Origin: Chthonomonadaceae bacterium
GTDB lineage: Bacteria; Armatimonadota; Chthonomonadetes; Chthonomonadales; Chthonomonadaceae
Length of the DNA stretch: 8,121 bases
Direction: 5' to 3'
Assembly (NCBI GenBank): GCA_014377395.1
Contig: JACMPS010000363.1
Span: 1 to 8,121 of the forward strand
The first letter of the stretch is position 1; each line of letters begins with the position of its first letter. Made by a program: the position numbers and the translations under genes. The notes under the pieces were generated by a model. The model did no database searches, was not told the origin of the DNA, and was given only the letters and a program-made list of their open reading frames with translations. Shown here one piece after another: positions 1 through 6,968 of the stretch.

Positions 1-918
1 CTGCACCGTGCGAATGATTCTGTCCAGCAACGTATGCCCGACATCACCCATTACCTCGAAGACAAAACTGCCGCGCTCATTGTTGCTCCCGGCGTAAACC
101 TTGTCACCTGTATTTTTCTCAACGGGCAGACTTTCCCCGGTAATCGGTGCTTGATTGACCGAGGAGGTTCCTTCAAGGATTACGCCATCGAGTGCCACCC
201 GTTCGCCGGGACGTACCCGCACTCGATTTCCGACTTCGATCTCGCCAATCGCAGTGTCGTGAAAATGACCGGACTCGCACACTACCAAAGCCGTTTCGGG
301 AGCCACGTCCATCAGGGAGCGAAGCGCGTTTCGGGCGCGTTCGAGGGAGGCGGCTTCAATCGTTTCGGCTAAGGCGAAGAGGAAAGTGACCATCGCCGCT
401 TCCGGTAATTGACCGAGGCAGACTGCGCCCATTGCCGCCACAACGATCAGAAAATTGATGTTGAGCGTGAGATTGATGAGGGCGATCACGCCCTTTCTCA
501 GCGTGACGCGCCCACCAAGCGCAATGGAAGCGAAGGCAAAAATCGCAACAGGAATGGAATGATCGGAACCCGTCACCCATGCCCCGATTTCTGCTACAAG
601 CGCGAGTAGACCGGACGCCACAAGGGTAATGATTTGAGCGCGTGGAATCGTGGGAGATTCGATAGGACGAGCACCGGGTGCTTCTTCGACGTAGGGGCGG
701 GGAGCCATGCCGATGCCGTTCAGGGCGTCGGTGAGAGACGATTCATCGGGGAGCTGATGCGAAACCGTGAGAACGCGGCGCATCAAATCAAACCGAAGCG
801 TTTCAACGCCTTCTATATTCCTGAGGCGATTACGGATCAAGGTTTCTTCGACAGGGCAGTCCATCCCGGCGATATAGTAGCGTGTTTCGGTCTTCGGATC
901 GGTCATTGCCTCGATCAT
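1..918 (-). CDS. Heavy-metal-translocating P1B-type ATPase (Zn/Cd/Pb type), N-terminal part, cut by left window edge
   Basis: The minus-strand reading frame is open from the left edge to an ATG at 916-918, giving 306 codons. It encodes the front half of a metal-exporting P1B ATPase, an inner-membrane pump that uses ATP to expel soft divalent cations. An HMA-type metal-binding domain covers about residues 12-80, with GMDCPVEE at residues 18-25. Hydrophobic membrane segments follow from about residue 100 to 200. The actuator domain holds the TGES phosphatase loop at residues 260-263, followed by LPVEK. The phosphorylation DKTG site, CPC-type metal site and nucleotide domain would lie off the left edge. 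The HMA motif has only one Cys, where the classical motif is CxxC. I recall single-Cys MDCP(T/V)EE forms in ZntA/CadA-like pumps, so this is probably a subfamily trait and not damage. A TGA directly precedes the ATG at 918. An in-frame ATG at 906 is an alternative start, but GAGG spaced four bases before 918 favours the first. Metal specificity cannot be read from this half. Confidence 0.93.
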   Translation of the reverse strand, partial: MIEAMTDPKTETRYYIAGMDCPVEETLIRNRLRNIEGVETLRFDLMRRVLTVSHQLPDESSLTDALNGIGMAPRPYVEEAPGARPIESPTIPRAQIITLVASGLLALVAEIGAWVTGSDHSIPVAIFAFASIALGGRVTLRKGVIALINLTLNINFLIVVAAMGAVCLGQLPEAAMVTFLFALAETIEAASLERARNALRSLMDVAPETALVVCESGHFHDTAIGEIEVGNRVRVRPGERVALDGVILEGTSSVNQAPITGESLPVEKNTGDKVYAGSNNERGSFVFEVMGDVGHTLLDRIIRTVQ

Positions 919-984
919 TCAGCCTCTGTTTCGGGTTTGATGGAAAGCGTTTTCCTGTCTTTATTTACGAAATGAGACTTTGAG

Positions 985-1012
985 ATAATAGCCTCCGAAC
1001 ACGGGGAGTCAG
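985..1012 (-). promoter_or_regulatory. Possible sigma-70-type promoter of the P-type ATPase gene
   Basis: On the minus strand, CTGACT (1007-1012, 4 of 6 matches to TTGACA) and TATTAT (985-990, 5 of 6 matches to TATAAT) are separated by 16 bases. They lie about 65 bases upstream of the ATPase start at 918. I see no long dyad in a stretched spacer of the kind bound by MerR-family metal sensors, so metal-responsive control is not supported here. The rest of the 919-1088 gap holds only short A/T tracts and a weak 5-bp hairpin at 1043-1057. Confidence 0.35.
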
Positions 1013-1088
1013 GGAAATTAAGAATGGGAAGCGCAAAAATTTCGATTTGAGCAATCGGGGAGAAGAAAATCTAGAGAAAAAAACGAAA

Positions 1089-1171
1089 TGCCCGGAGCGG
1101 GAGTCGAACCCGCAATCCGTTACCGGCGACAGATTTTAAGTCTGTTGTGTATGCCATTCCACCACCCGGGC
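1089..1171 (-). tRNA. tRNA-Leu, anticodon TAA
   Basis: On the minus strand this 83-base segment folds as a class II (long variable arm) tRNA. The acceptor stem pairs GCCCGGG with TCCGGGC, leaving A as discriminator at 1089, the usual base for bacterial tRNA-Leu. The anticodon stem ACAGA/TCTGT closes the loop CTTAAAA, so the anticodon TAA lies at 1136-1138 and reads UUA/UUG codons. The variable arm is extended, as expected for Leu. The T-arm is GCGGG TTCGACT CCCGC. CCA is not encoded: TTT follows the discriminator, so the tail must be added by the nucleotidyltransferase. A run of seven T at 1077-1083 lies just downstream and may help termination. The gene starts 47 bases after the pseudopilin stop on the same strand. 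I found no convincing promoter in that gap, so co-transcription is possible. Confidence 0.96.
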
Positions 1172-1218
1172 GGGGTAAAAGTAAAGAGCGAGAGCGAAAG
1201 TCGTCCTTCTTCAACTCT

Positions 1219-2010
1219 TCAACGGGTCACATCCAAACCTTCCATTCCGGCGGATTTTTCGCCGGTTGGCACGAAAGCCCAGTGTAAATCGGGCCCGTCT
1301 CCGTACTTAGCACTGTTCGTCTCTGAAAGTCGAATTCGGCGCACATGACCATCTACGAAAGCCGCATTGAGAGCGGCACGACGATCATGCTCCGAATGAT
1401 TTCCCGCCGTGTGAAAATCTCGTTGCTCCCAGAGAATAACCATCTGGGTCGGTGAAACGATTTCCTCTTCCTGTCGTCCCTCCGCAAGCCACATTTTAAA
1501 CTCGTAGGAAGTGATCGGTGGTAAAAGAGACGGACTCAAGGGCGATTTCCCTTTGAGCGAATCAGTACTGGTGACGTTTCGCTCCAGAGTATCGGAAGGA
1601 CAATAGAGAACAGGCAATCTGAGTTTTTTGTCGCTCAATACGAACTCTTGCTTTGGCGAAGAGAGATAGGGTTGAGCCACCGTCAACCAGGTCGGCTGAT
1701 TCGCCGAGAGCGTCGTTCCTTGACAGAAGGTGTCGTGCCAGCGAGCATAATTCTCCGGGTTAGCGGCGTAAGTCGGGTCTACCCGAAAGGTAGGGTACAC
1801 CCCGTCATAATCATGGGCGTACATTGCAAGACCAAGTGCCGCCCCATGCGCCCCCGAAAGGCAAACGGTTTTACGCCCACTTTCGCGCACGCGGTTGAAG
1901 ACAGGAAAAAGCAGGGCTGCCAGTAGCCCTATAATTGCCCCCACCACAAGAAGTTCGAGCAGGGTAAACCCATAAAAATGCCCTTTGTTTTGCGCTGTGT
2001 CGTCTCTCAT
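1219..2010 (-). CDS. Prepilin-type N-terminal cleavage/methylation (H-X9-DG family) pseudopilin-like protein
   Basis: This 263-residue protein begins with a type IV prepilin signal: a short basic leader, then YG|FTLLELLVV with predicted cleavage after Gly14 and the conserved Glu at mature position 5 (Glu19). A hydrophobic helix runs to about residue 38. Then come FPVF, a charged stretch, CLSG at about 50-53 and MYAHDYDGVYP, a signature of the large H-X9-DG pseudopilin family. A CPSD motif sits in the middle, and NAAFVDGHV (DGH at 220-222) forms the C-terminal family motif. The nearest upstream His (208) is 11 residues from the DG, where the usual spacing is nine, so the motif is slightly expanded. 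By family the protein should be processed by prepilin peptidase and exposed outside the cytoplasmic membrane. No pilus or secretion genes lie next to it, so its partner machinery is unknown. The start is supported by GGGAG a few bases upstream. It is divergent from the glycosyltransferase gene, with 106 bases between the starts. Confidence 0.93.
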   Translation of the reverse strand: MRDDTAQNKGHFYGFTLLELLVVGAIIGLLAALLFPVFNRVRESGRKTVCLSGAHGAALGLAMYAHDYDGVYPTFRVDPTYAANPENYARWHDTFCQGTTLSANQPTWLTVAQPYLSSPKQEFVLSDKKLRLPVLYCPSDTLERNVTSTDSLKGKSPLSPSLLPPITSYEFKMWLAEGRQEEEIVSPTQMVILWEQRDFHTAGNHSEHDRRAALNAAFVDGHVRRIRLSETNSAKYGDGPDLHWAFVPTGEKSAGMEGLDVTR

Positions 2011-2116
2011 CCGTCTCCCGACTGTTTATACGACGCTGATTTCCTCAAAAACGAGGTATTGTTATTTACTCATTGTACCCGGATTTGTCCTGCGAGTACA
2101 GGTTAGTAAAGCAATA

Positions 2117-3919
2117 ATGAGCCATAAAAAAAAATTACGCACCCCAAAACTTCTCTGGATTTTGATTTCTGCGCTTGCTCTCTGCGTCTTTTGCTGGCGA
2201 AGCGGGGCGATTCGCCTTTTCGATCTCGATGAAGCCCTCTACGTTTCCTGCGCTCGACAAATGATTCTCACCGGAGATTATATCACGCCGCGCCTGAACT
2301 CTGTCCCTCCCGGCGATCCTACGGCACTCACAACGCCGTTTTTCGAAAAGCCGATTCTGGTGTACTGGGCTTCGGCGGGAGCGATGCGCCTTTTCGGGTT
2401 GAGTGAAGGAGCGGCTCGAATTCCGGTGGCTCTCACTTCCCTTGCAACACTGGCTCTTATCGTCGTGTTTGCGACTCGCTTTTACGGAAAACGTGCCGGG
2501 CTTCTGGCGGGACTCTGTTTTCTAACTTCGCCGCTCACTGTCGTTGATGCCCGCCAGATGACAACGGACGGGCTTCTCATCTTATGGATTTCCGGGATGT
2601 TGTTTCTTTACGCTTCACTCGCGGGGATCGGCGGCAGACCCCGGCGAAAAACTCTCGTTCTGATTTTGTTCTGGCTTTGTGGTGCGGCGGCGGTACTCAC
2701 AAAGGGAATTGTCGGTTTATTGCTCCCCGCACTCATCATTTTTTCTTACAACTTCTCGAAAGCGAGAAGCACAGGAGAGCATGAAACGAGAAAGCGCGGA
2801 ATTGTTACTCTGACGCGAAAAGGACTGTCCGGGTTTCACTCTCTAAGACCTTTATTGGGATTGCTGTGCGTTATTTTGCTGACGGCTCCCTGGCACCTCG
2901 CCATTTCAAGCCGACATGAGCGGGATTCGCAGGGGCGCGATTTTGTGCAGGAGTATGTAATTCGGCAACACATCGGACGCTTCAAGGGCGGCGATAAAGT
3001 CCATAATGCTCCGATTATCTCTTACTTCGGCTACTTGCTGATTGGATTTTTCCCCTGGGCGTGTTTTTTGCCGTCCGCCTTACGAAAACCGAAACCTCAT
3101 TCGGAAAGCGAACCGGAACTTCAAGAAGAAGACGCGGAAGGTTCCGCCCCTGCCGCAGAAGTTCGTCGCTACCTCACCGTTTGGATCGGCGTGATCTTCG
3201 TCTTTTTCTCGCTGGCATCCGCCAAACTGCCAACCTACATTGCCCCGCTTTACCCGGCGGCTTCGGTGCTGGTAGGTGCATGGCTCGCAAGAGCAATCGC
3301 CACAAAAAAACTGGATCGAAACCTGATCAGAGGAGCGCAGGGAGCCACATTGACTTCGGCGTTGCTGGTCTTCGCCGTGCTGATTGCACCCCGATTTCTT
3401 CCCAAAAACGCACCTGTTTCCCCTGCGGTACTGACGCTGGCGGTTCATCTGACGGTAATTCTTCTGGTGGGAAGCATCATCGGGTGGATTTGTTTTGCAA
3501 AGAAGTGGAGGCTAGAGGGGATTGGTGCGATGGCGGGAGCAATGGTGCTACTGGTAGCCTTTATCGCAGGAGAGGGCTACACAACGGCTCAACGCGACAT
3601 TCTCGCCCCGTATCAGGAGATTGCGATCTCTGCAAATACATTGCACGCACCGGGCGAAACGGTGATTTACTACAACATTGTGCCACGCCGTCCGAGTATG
3701 CTGTTTTACGCGGATTATTCGCCTGTCGAACAAAAAGACCCTCCGTTGACACCGCTTCTCGCTACCTTGCTGACCCCTCAAAACAGGACAGTGCTGGTGG
3801 CTCTCTCGCGCGACTCTTACCGAAAGCGTCTTGAAATCGAACTGAAAACCTCCCCCCAAATCTTTGTTACCGTCCTCAAAGAAACGGACGGCTGGCTTCT
3901 TCTCCGCCTTAAAAAGTAG
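2117..3919 (+). CDS. ArnT/PMT-like membrane glycosyltransferase (GT39/GT83 type)
   Basis: The product (600 residues from ATG 2117) is an integral-membrane GT-C glycosyltransferase. This fold transfers a sugar from a polyprenyl-phosphate carrier to a lipid, glycan or protein on the outer face of the membrane. Visible hallmarks are the first membrane helix (about 11-27), then the extracytoplasmic DLDEALY motif at 36-42, where Asp38 aligns with the catalytic Asp of ArnT. TGDYITPRLN lies at 52-61, and FFEKP with Glu77-Lys78 matches the metal- and phosphate-binding pair of ArnT. About ten further hydrophobic segments follow, then a polar C-terminal domain from roughly residue 505. Two oddities are an insertion of about ten residues (Pro/Gly/Thr-rich, 63-74) between the usual LN and FEKP motifs, and a Ser/Glu/Ala-rich acidic loop at about 323-348. 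The frame stays open upstream to ATG 1985, but that start would overlap the divergent pseudopilin gene and add a poorly matching leader, so I chose 2117. Its ribosome site is weak. The substrate is unknown, and lipid A aminoarabinose transfer should not be assumed. Confidence 0.88.
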   Translation: MSHKKKLRTPKLLWILISALALCVFCWRSGAIRLFDLDEALYVSCARQMILTGDYITPRLNSVPPGDPTALTTPFFEKPILVYWASAGAMRLFGLSEGAARIPVALTSLATLALIVVFATRFYGKRAGLLAGLCFLTSPLTVVDARQMTTDGLLILWISGMLFLYASLAGIGGRPRRKTLVLILFWLCGAAAVLTKGIVGLLLPALIIFSYNFSKARSTGEHETRKRGIVTLTRKGLSGFHSLRPLLGLLCVILLTAPWHLAISSRHERDSQGRDFVQEYVIRQHIGRFKGGDKVHNAPIISYFGYLLIGFFPWACFLPSALRKPKPHSESEPELQEEDAEGSAPAAEVRRYLTVWIGVIFVFFSLASAKLPTYIAPLYPAASVLVGAWLARAIATKKLDRNLIRGAQGATLTSALLVFAVLIAPRFLPKNAPVSPAVLTLAVHLTVILLVGSIIGWICFAKKWRLEGIGAMAGAMVLLVAFIAGEGYTTAQRDILAPYQEIAISANTLHAPGETVIYYNIVPRRPSMLFYADYSPVEQKDPPLTPLLATLLTPQNRTVLVALSRDSYRKRLEIELKTSPQIFVTVLKETDGWLLLRLKK

Positions 3920-3935
3920 GGGTGGCGGCGAAGTC

Positions 3936-3956
3936 TGCCTTTGCCCGCAAAAGGCA
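3936..3956 (+). terminator. Weak hairpin after the glycosyltransferase gene, possible terminator
   Basis: TGCCTTT (3936-3942) pairs with AAAGGCA (3950-3956) across a seven-base loop, starting 17 bases after the stop codon. The following sequence is pyrimidine-rich (CTCATTCTC) but has no clear T-run, so the hairpin is a poor match to a classical intrinsic terminator. It could instead protect the 3' end of the mRNA. Confidence 0.35.
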
Positions 3957-4046
3957 CTCATTCTCAACCCCCTCCTAACCTCCCCCCTTGCATAACGCTT
4001 TTCTTGCCCCTTAGCGAAATGAGATTTCGGATCATTTAGAGGTTGT

Positions 4047-4066
4047 CCGGAGGTTGAAACCTCCGG
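4047..4066. repeat. Perfect 9-bp palindrome, REP-like candidate
   Basis: CCGGAGGTT (4047-4055) and AACCTCCGG (4058-4066) are perfect inverted copies separated by GA, so the transcript would form a tight hairpin. It is followed by CTACAAA and preceded by a partial direct copy of its left arm: GAGGTTG occurs at 4039-4045 and again at 4050-4056. No T-run follows, which argues against an intrinsic terminator. The form, an intergenic GC-rich palindrome with a GTAG-type flank on the opposite strand, resembles dispersed REP-type elements. Only one copy lies in this window, so dispersal cannot be shown here. Confidence 0.55.
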
Positions 4067-4420
4067 CTACAAAGGCGCTCCAATTACAAACTCCTGCTCA
4101 ACGGTTCGCGGGATTTCCACCTGCGTGGACTCAATGCAAAGGCAGTAGTAATGATTTCTTACTCAAGGCGTAATTTGACGAATGGTGTGTCCGAGTTTTG
4201 TCCATATGGGGCGGCATGCCTCACAGCGCGGAATTCATTCCTGCGGCAAACGCACACACGTTTCCTCTCGCTGAAGAACAAGATAAGTTTCCATGAGAGG
4301 AAGAGTCCAAAAAAGCCATGCAAGCAGGATTCTCGACGCCCTCTCTCGAATCTCTTTCCGCACCTCATAAATTTAATCCGAAATTGAGACCACATCCAGC
4401 GAGAAGGTTTTACTGACATT

Positions 4421-6859
4421 ATGCCCCGAATTTCCAAGAAATCCAAAGCCACTGCCGCCGAGGAAGACGACATGAACGATCCCCGAATTGACGCCGAAGT
4501 AATGGCGGCGATCCAGCGACTTGAAGCCGAAAGTGCGCTTCCTGTTTTTCCGACAACGTTGCCTCTATTGCCGATCCGCGATCAGGTTTATTTTCCTCAT
4601 ATGATCTTTCCGTTGCTTGTCGGGCGTGAAAAATCGGTGCGGGCATTGGACGAAGCCACCGCAAATTCACGCCACATTTTCATCGTTGCACAGGCAGACT
4701 TGAGTGCGGAAGACCCCGACGAAGATCATATTTACCGGGTGGGGATTGTTGCCGAAGTGATGCAGATTTTGCGCGTTCCTGATGGCACCGTTCGCGTGAT
4801 GCTCGAAGGGTTGGAGCGTTGCCGGATCGTGGAGTATTTGCAGACGGAGCCGCACTTTCGGGTGGTTGTCGAACCTCTGCCGACAACGGAAACCAAAAAC
4901 CTGCAAATCGAAGCCTTGATGCGCGATGTCACCACGCAGTTCGAGCAAATTGTCTCCATTTCTAAAAATATTCAGCCGGAAGCCCTGATCAATGTCGTCA
5001 ACACGGAAGAACCGGGTCGTCTCGCGGATGTAATCACGCCCTATCTAACGAAAATGCGCGTGGAGGCACAGCAGGAAATTCTCGAAACGATTGATGTGCG
5101 TGAGCGCCTAGAACGTCTCTCCATTGTGTTACGCAAGGAGATGGATATTCTCGACATTCAGAAAAATATTCGTTCGCAAGTCGAAAAAGAGATGGGCGAC
5201 ACTCAGCGTGAGTACCTGTTGCGCGAACAAATGAAAGTGATTCAGAACGAGCTCGGTGAACGTGACGAGCGCACCCTCGAACTGGATGAGTACCGCAAAA
5301 AGATTATGGAAGCGGGGATGCCCGATGCCGTCGCCGAACGCGCCGCCAAAGAAGTGGAGCGACTGGAGCGGATGCCCTACGCCGCCCCCGAAGGCGTGGT
5401 CGTGCGGAATTACCTCGACTGGATGGTTTCGTTGCCCTGGAGCATTTCGACGCCCGATCACATCGAGGTCGCTGAGGCGGAGCGGGTTCTCGACGAAGAT
5501 CATTCTGGGTTGAAAAAAGCGAAAGAGCGTATTCTGGAGTTTCTCGCCGTGCGAAAACTCACAGGCTCGACACGCGGGCCTATTCTGTGCTTTGCGGGGC
5601 CTCCCGGAGTCGGCAAAACCTCTATCGGGAAGTCCATTGCAAAGGCGTTGGGGCGTAAATTCATCCGAATTTCACTCGGTGGTGTGCGAGATGAAGCGGA
5701 GATTCGGGGGCATCGCCGTACTTATATCGGCTCTATGCCGGGACGAATTTTGCAGGGCATTAAGCAGGCGGGCGTCAACAACCCTGTTTTCATGCTGGAC
5801 GAAATTGATAAACTCGGTATGGATTTTCGGGGCGATCCCTCTTCGGCACTTCTGGAAGCCCTTGATCCGGCACAAAACAACGAGTTCAGCGATCACTATC
5901 TGGAGGCGGCGTTCGATCTTTCTGACGTGATGTTCGTGACAACGGCGAATCTACTGGACACGATCCCGGCGGCACTCCGTGACCGCATGGAGGTGATCAA
6001 TTTTGCGGGCTACACCGAGGAAGACAAACTCGCGATAGCCGTTCAACACATGATCCCCCGCACCCGCAAAGAACACGGCTTGACGGCGGAGCAGTTTGTG
6101 CTGACCGAGGCGGCAATCCGTTCCCTTGTGCGCCAGTACACCCGTGAGGCGGGGGTGCGTAATCTGGAGCGTGAAGTGGCCGCACTCTGTCGCAAAGTGG
6201 CACACAAGGTGGCGAGTGGCGAACAACTGCGGGAAATCATTGATGTAGGCGACATCGCCCGGTATCTGGGGAAGCCGCGCTATCGTTACGGCGTCATGGA
6301 GGAGGAAGACCAGATTGCGGCGGCAACCGGACTGGTTTACACCGAGTTCGGAGGCGATACAGTGACCATTGAGGTGAGTCTCCTTAAAGGTCACGAGGGC
6401 AAAGTACAACTCACGGGGCAACTCGGCGATGTGATGAAGGAGTCGGCACAAACGGCTCTTTCCTACGTCCGCTCTCGTGCGCTCGAACTCGGCATTGACG
6501 AGAATTTTTATCGCACCACCGATGTTCACCTGCACGTTCCTTCGGGCGGCGTTCCCAAAGACGGACCCTCTGCGGGAATTACAATTGCAACGGCGATTGC
6601 TTCGGCACTCACGCGCCGCCCGATTCGGAGGGAAATCGCCATGACCGGGGAGATCACGTTGCGGGGGCGTGTGCTTCCTGTGGGGGGCATCCGGGAAAAG
6701 GTGCTGGCGGCGCACCGGGCGGGCATTCGCGAGGTGATTTTGCCACGCGACAATGAGAAAGACCTGGAAGATTTGCCCGACAATGTGCGCGAGGAAATGA
6801 CTTTTCACCTGATCGGGCAGGCAGATGAGGCTTTGAGGATCGCAGGAGTTCAAGACTAG
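4421..6859 (+). CDS. lon: ATP-dependent Lon protease (LonA type), complete
   Basis: Lon is a cytoplasmic homohexameric AAA+ serine protease that unfolds and degrades misfolded and regulatory proteins. From ATG 4421 the product has 812 residues. The N-terminal substrate-binding domain begins at about residue 46 (LPLLPIRDQVYFPHMIFPL) and runs into a long charged helical region. The ATPase module has Walker A GPPGVGKT at 393-400 and Walker B VFMLDEIDK at 456-464, with a sensor/arginine region near TANLLDTIPAALRDR. The protease domain has the catalytic Ser717 in KDGPSAG and Lys760 in REKVLAAHRAG. Their spacing of 43 residues equals that of the E. coli enzyme (Ser679/Lys722). All key residues are intact. 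The start is uncertain. ATG 4472 (795 residues) has an ideal ribosome site, whereas GAGAAGG before 4421 is 13 bases away. The extra 17 residues are polar and precede the conserved domain, so either start gives a working enzyme. The gene stands alone, with a 500-base spacer upstream and a strong terminator downstream. Confidence 0.98.
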   Translation: MPRISKKSKATAAEEDDMNDPRIDAEVMAAIQRLEAESALPVFPTTLPLLPIRDQVYFPHMIFPLLVGREKSVRALDEATANSRHIFIVAQADLSAEDPDEDHIYRVGIVAEVMQILRVPDGTVRVMLEGLERCRIVEYLQTEPHFRVVVEPLPTTETKNLQIEALMRDVTTQFEQIVSISKNIQPEALINVVNTEEPGRLADVITPYLTKMRVEAQQEILETIDVRERLERLSIVLRKEMDILDIQKNIRSQVEKEMGDTQREYLLREQMKVIQNELGERDERTLELDEYRKKIMEAGMPDAVAERAAKEVERLERMPYAAPEGVVVRNYLDWMVSLPWSISTPDHIEVAEAERVLDEDHSGLKKAKERILEFLAVRKLTGSTRGPILCFAGPPGVGKTSIGKSIAKALGRKFIRISLGGVRDEAEIRGHRRTYIGSMPGRILQGIKQAGVNNPVFMLDEIDKLGMDFRGDPSSALLEALDPAQNNEFSDHYLEAAFDLSDVMFVTTANLLDTIPAALRDRMEVINFAGYTEEDKLAIAVQHMIPRTRKEHGLTAEQFVLTEAAIRSLVRQYTREAGVRNLEREVAALCRKVAHKVASGEQLREIIDVGDIARYLGKPRYRYGVMEEEDQIAAATGLVYTEFGGDTVTIEVSLLKGHEGKVQLTGQLGDVMKESAQTALSYVRSRALELGIDENFYRTTDVHLHVPSGGVPKDGPSAGITIATAIASALTRRPIRREIAMTGEITLRGRVLPVGGIREKVLAAHRAGIREVILPRDNEKDLEDLPDNVREEMTFHLIGQADEALRIAGVQD
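4460..4466 (+). promoter_or_regulatory. Strong ribosome-binding site inside the annotated lon frame
   Basis: GAGGAAG at 4460-4466 is followed by five bases and then an in-frame ATG at 4472. This is a better match and spacing than the GAGAAGG (4401-4407) lying 13 bases before ATG 4421. It suggests that Lon may start at 4472, or that two forms are made. The purine run also encodes Glu-Glu-Asp, so coding constraint alone could explain it. Confidence 0.5.
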
Positions 6860-6906
6860 GGTAGCGAGGAAAAGTCAAAGGAAGATGACCTTTGCTAACC
6901 TGAAAT

Positions 6907-6945
6907 GAAAAGGGAGAGAGGACAATTTGTCCTTTCTCCCTTTTC
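6907..6945. terminator. Bidirectional intrinsic terminator between lon and the small-gene pair
   Basis: A 19-base left arm (6907-6925) and a 19-base right arm (6927-6945) are inverted copies, with one G-to-A difference that can pair as a wobble on one strand. The hairpin is flanked by A-rich sequence on the left and T-rich sequence on the right (TTTTCGATTTT on the plus strand, TTTTCATTTC on the minus strand). It lies 47 bases after the lon stop and 23 bases after the stop of the minus-strand 61-codon gene, so it can end both convergent transcripts. Confidence 0.88.
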
Positions 6946-6968
6946 GATTTTGTAGCGGTCAATGTTTT

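Larger units (their letters stand above)
3920..4420. other. Gene-poor spacer between the glycosyltransferase and lon genes
   Basis: About 500 bases carry no convincing gene. A 78-codon plus-strand frame (4151-4387) and a 104-codon minus-strand frame (4159-4473) are open, but both read as basic, low-quality translations without family motifs. The spacer contains the weak hairpin at 3936-3956, a C-rich tract at about 3967-3987, the palindrome at 4047-4066 and a small 5-bp hairpin at 4116-4129. It should contain the lon promoter. TTGACG at 4175-4180 is a fair -35 box, but no acceptable -10 box lies 16-18 bases after it. I found no CIRCE-type inverted repeat and no clear heat-shock sigma promoter. 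Confidence 0.6.

Noticed and set aside
34..975. Plus-strand open frames at 34-372, 409-609 and 634-975
   Set aside because: They overlap the minus-strand P-type ATPase, whose translation shows clear HMA, membrane and TGES motifs. The plus-strand translations show no family pattern.
1034..1057. Hairpin CGATT/AATCG followed by T-rich sequence on the minus strand, as terminator for the tRNA
   Set aside because: The stem is only 5 bp and AT-rich, separated from the T-run by AAA. It is too weak to call.
2011..2060. TATAAA (2025-2030, minus strand) as -10 box of the pseudopilin promoter
   Set aside because: It lies only about 15 bases before the ATG, which leaves almost no leader, and no -35 box is found at the right distance.
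1985..2116. 44-codon N-terminal extension of the glycosyltransferase
   Set aside because: It would overlap the start of the divergent pseudopilin gene, and the added residues do not resemble the family N-terminus, which fits a start at 2117 just before the first membrane helix.
4175..4208. Possible lon promoter with TTGACG and a CATATG box
   Set aside because: The spacing of 22 bases is outside the usual range and no better -10 box lies at 16-18 bases.
4151..4387. A 78-codon plus-strand frame upstream of lon
   Set aside because: The translation is basic and featureless, has no good ribosome site, and is opposed by an equally unconvincing frame on the other strand. It is more likely a chance frame in the spacer.
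5951..6853. A 300-codon minus-strand frame inside lon
   Set aside because: It is antisense to the highly conserved Lon ATPase and protease domains. The long frame is a by-product of lon codon usage.
6877..6895. Small hairpin CAAAGG/CCTTTG just after lon
   Set aside because: A 6-bp stem with no T-run. The much stronger hairpin at 6907-6945 explains termination.
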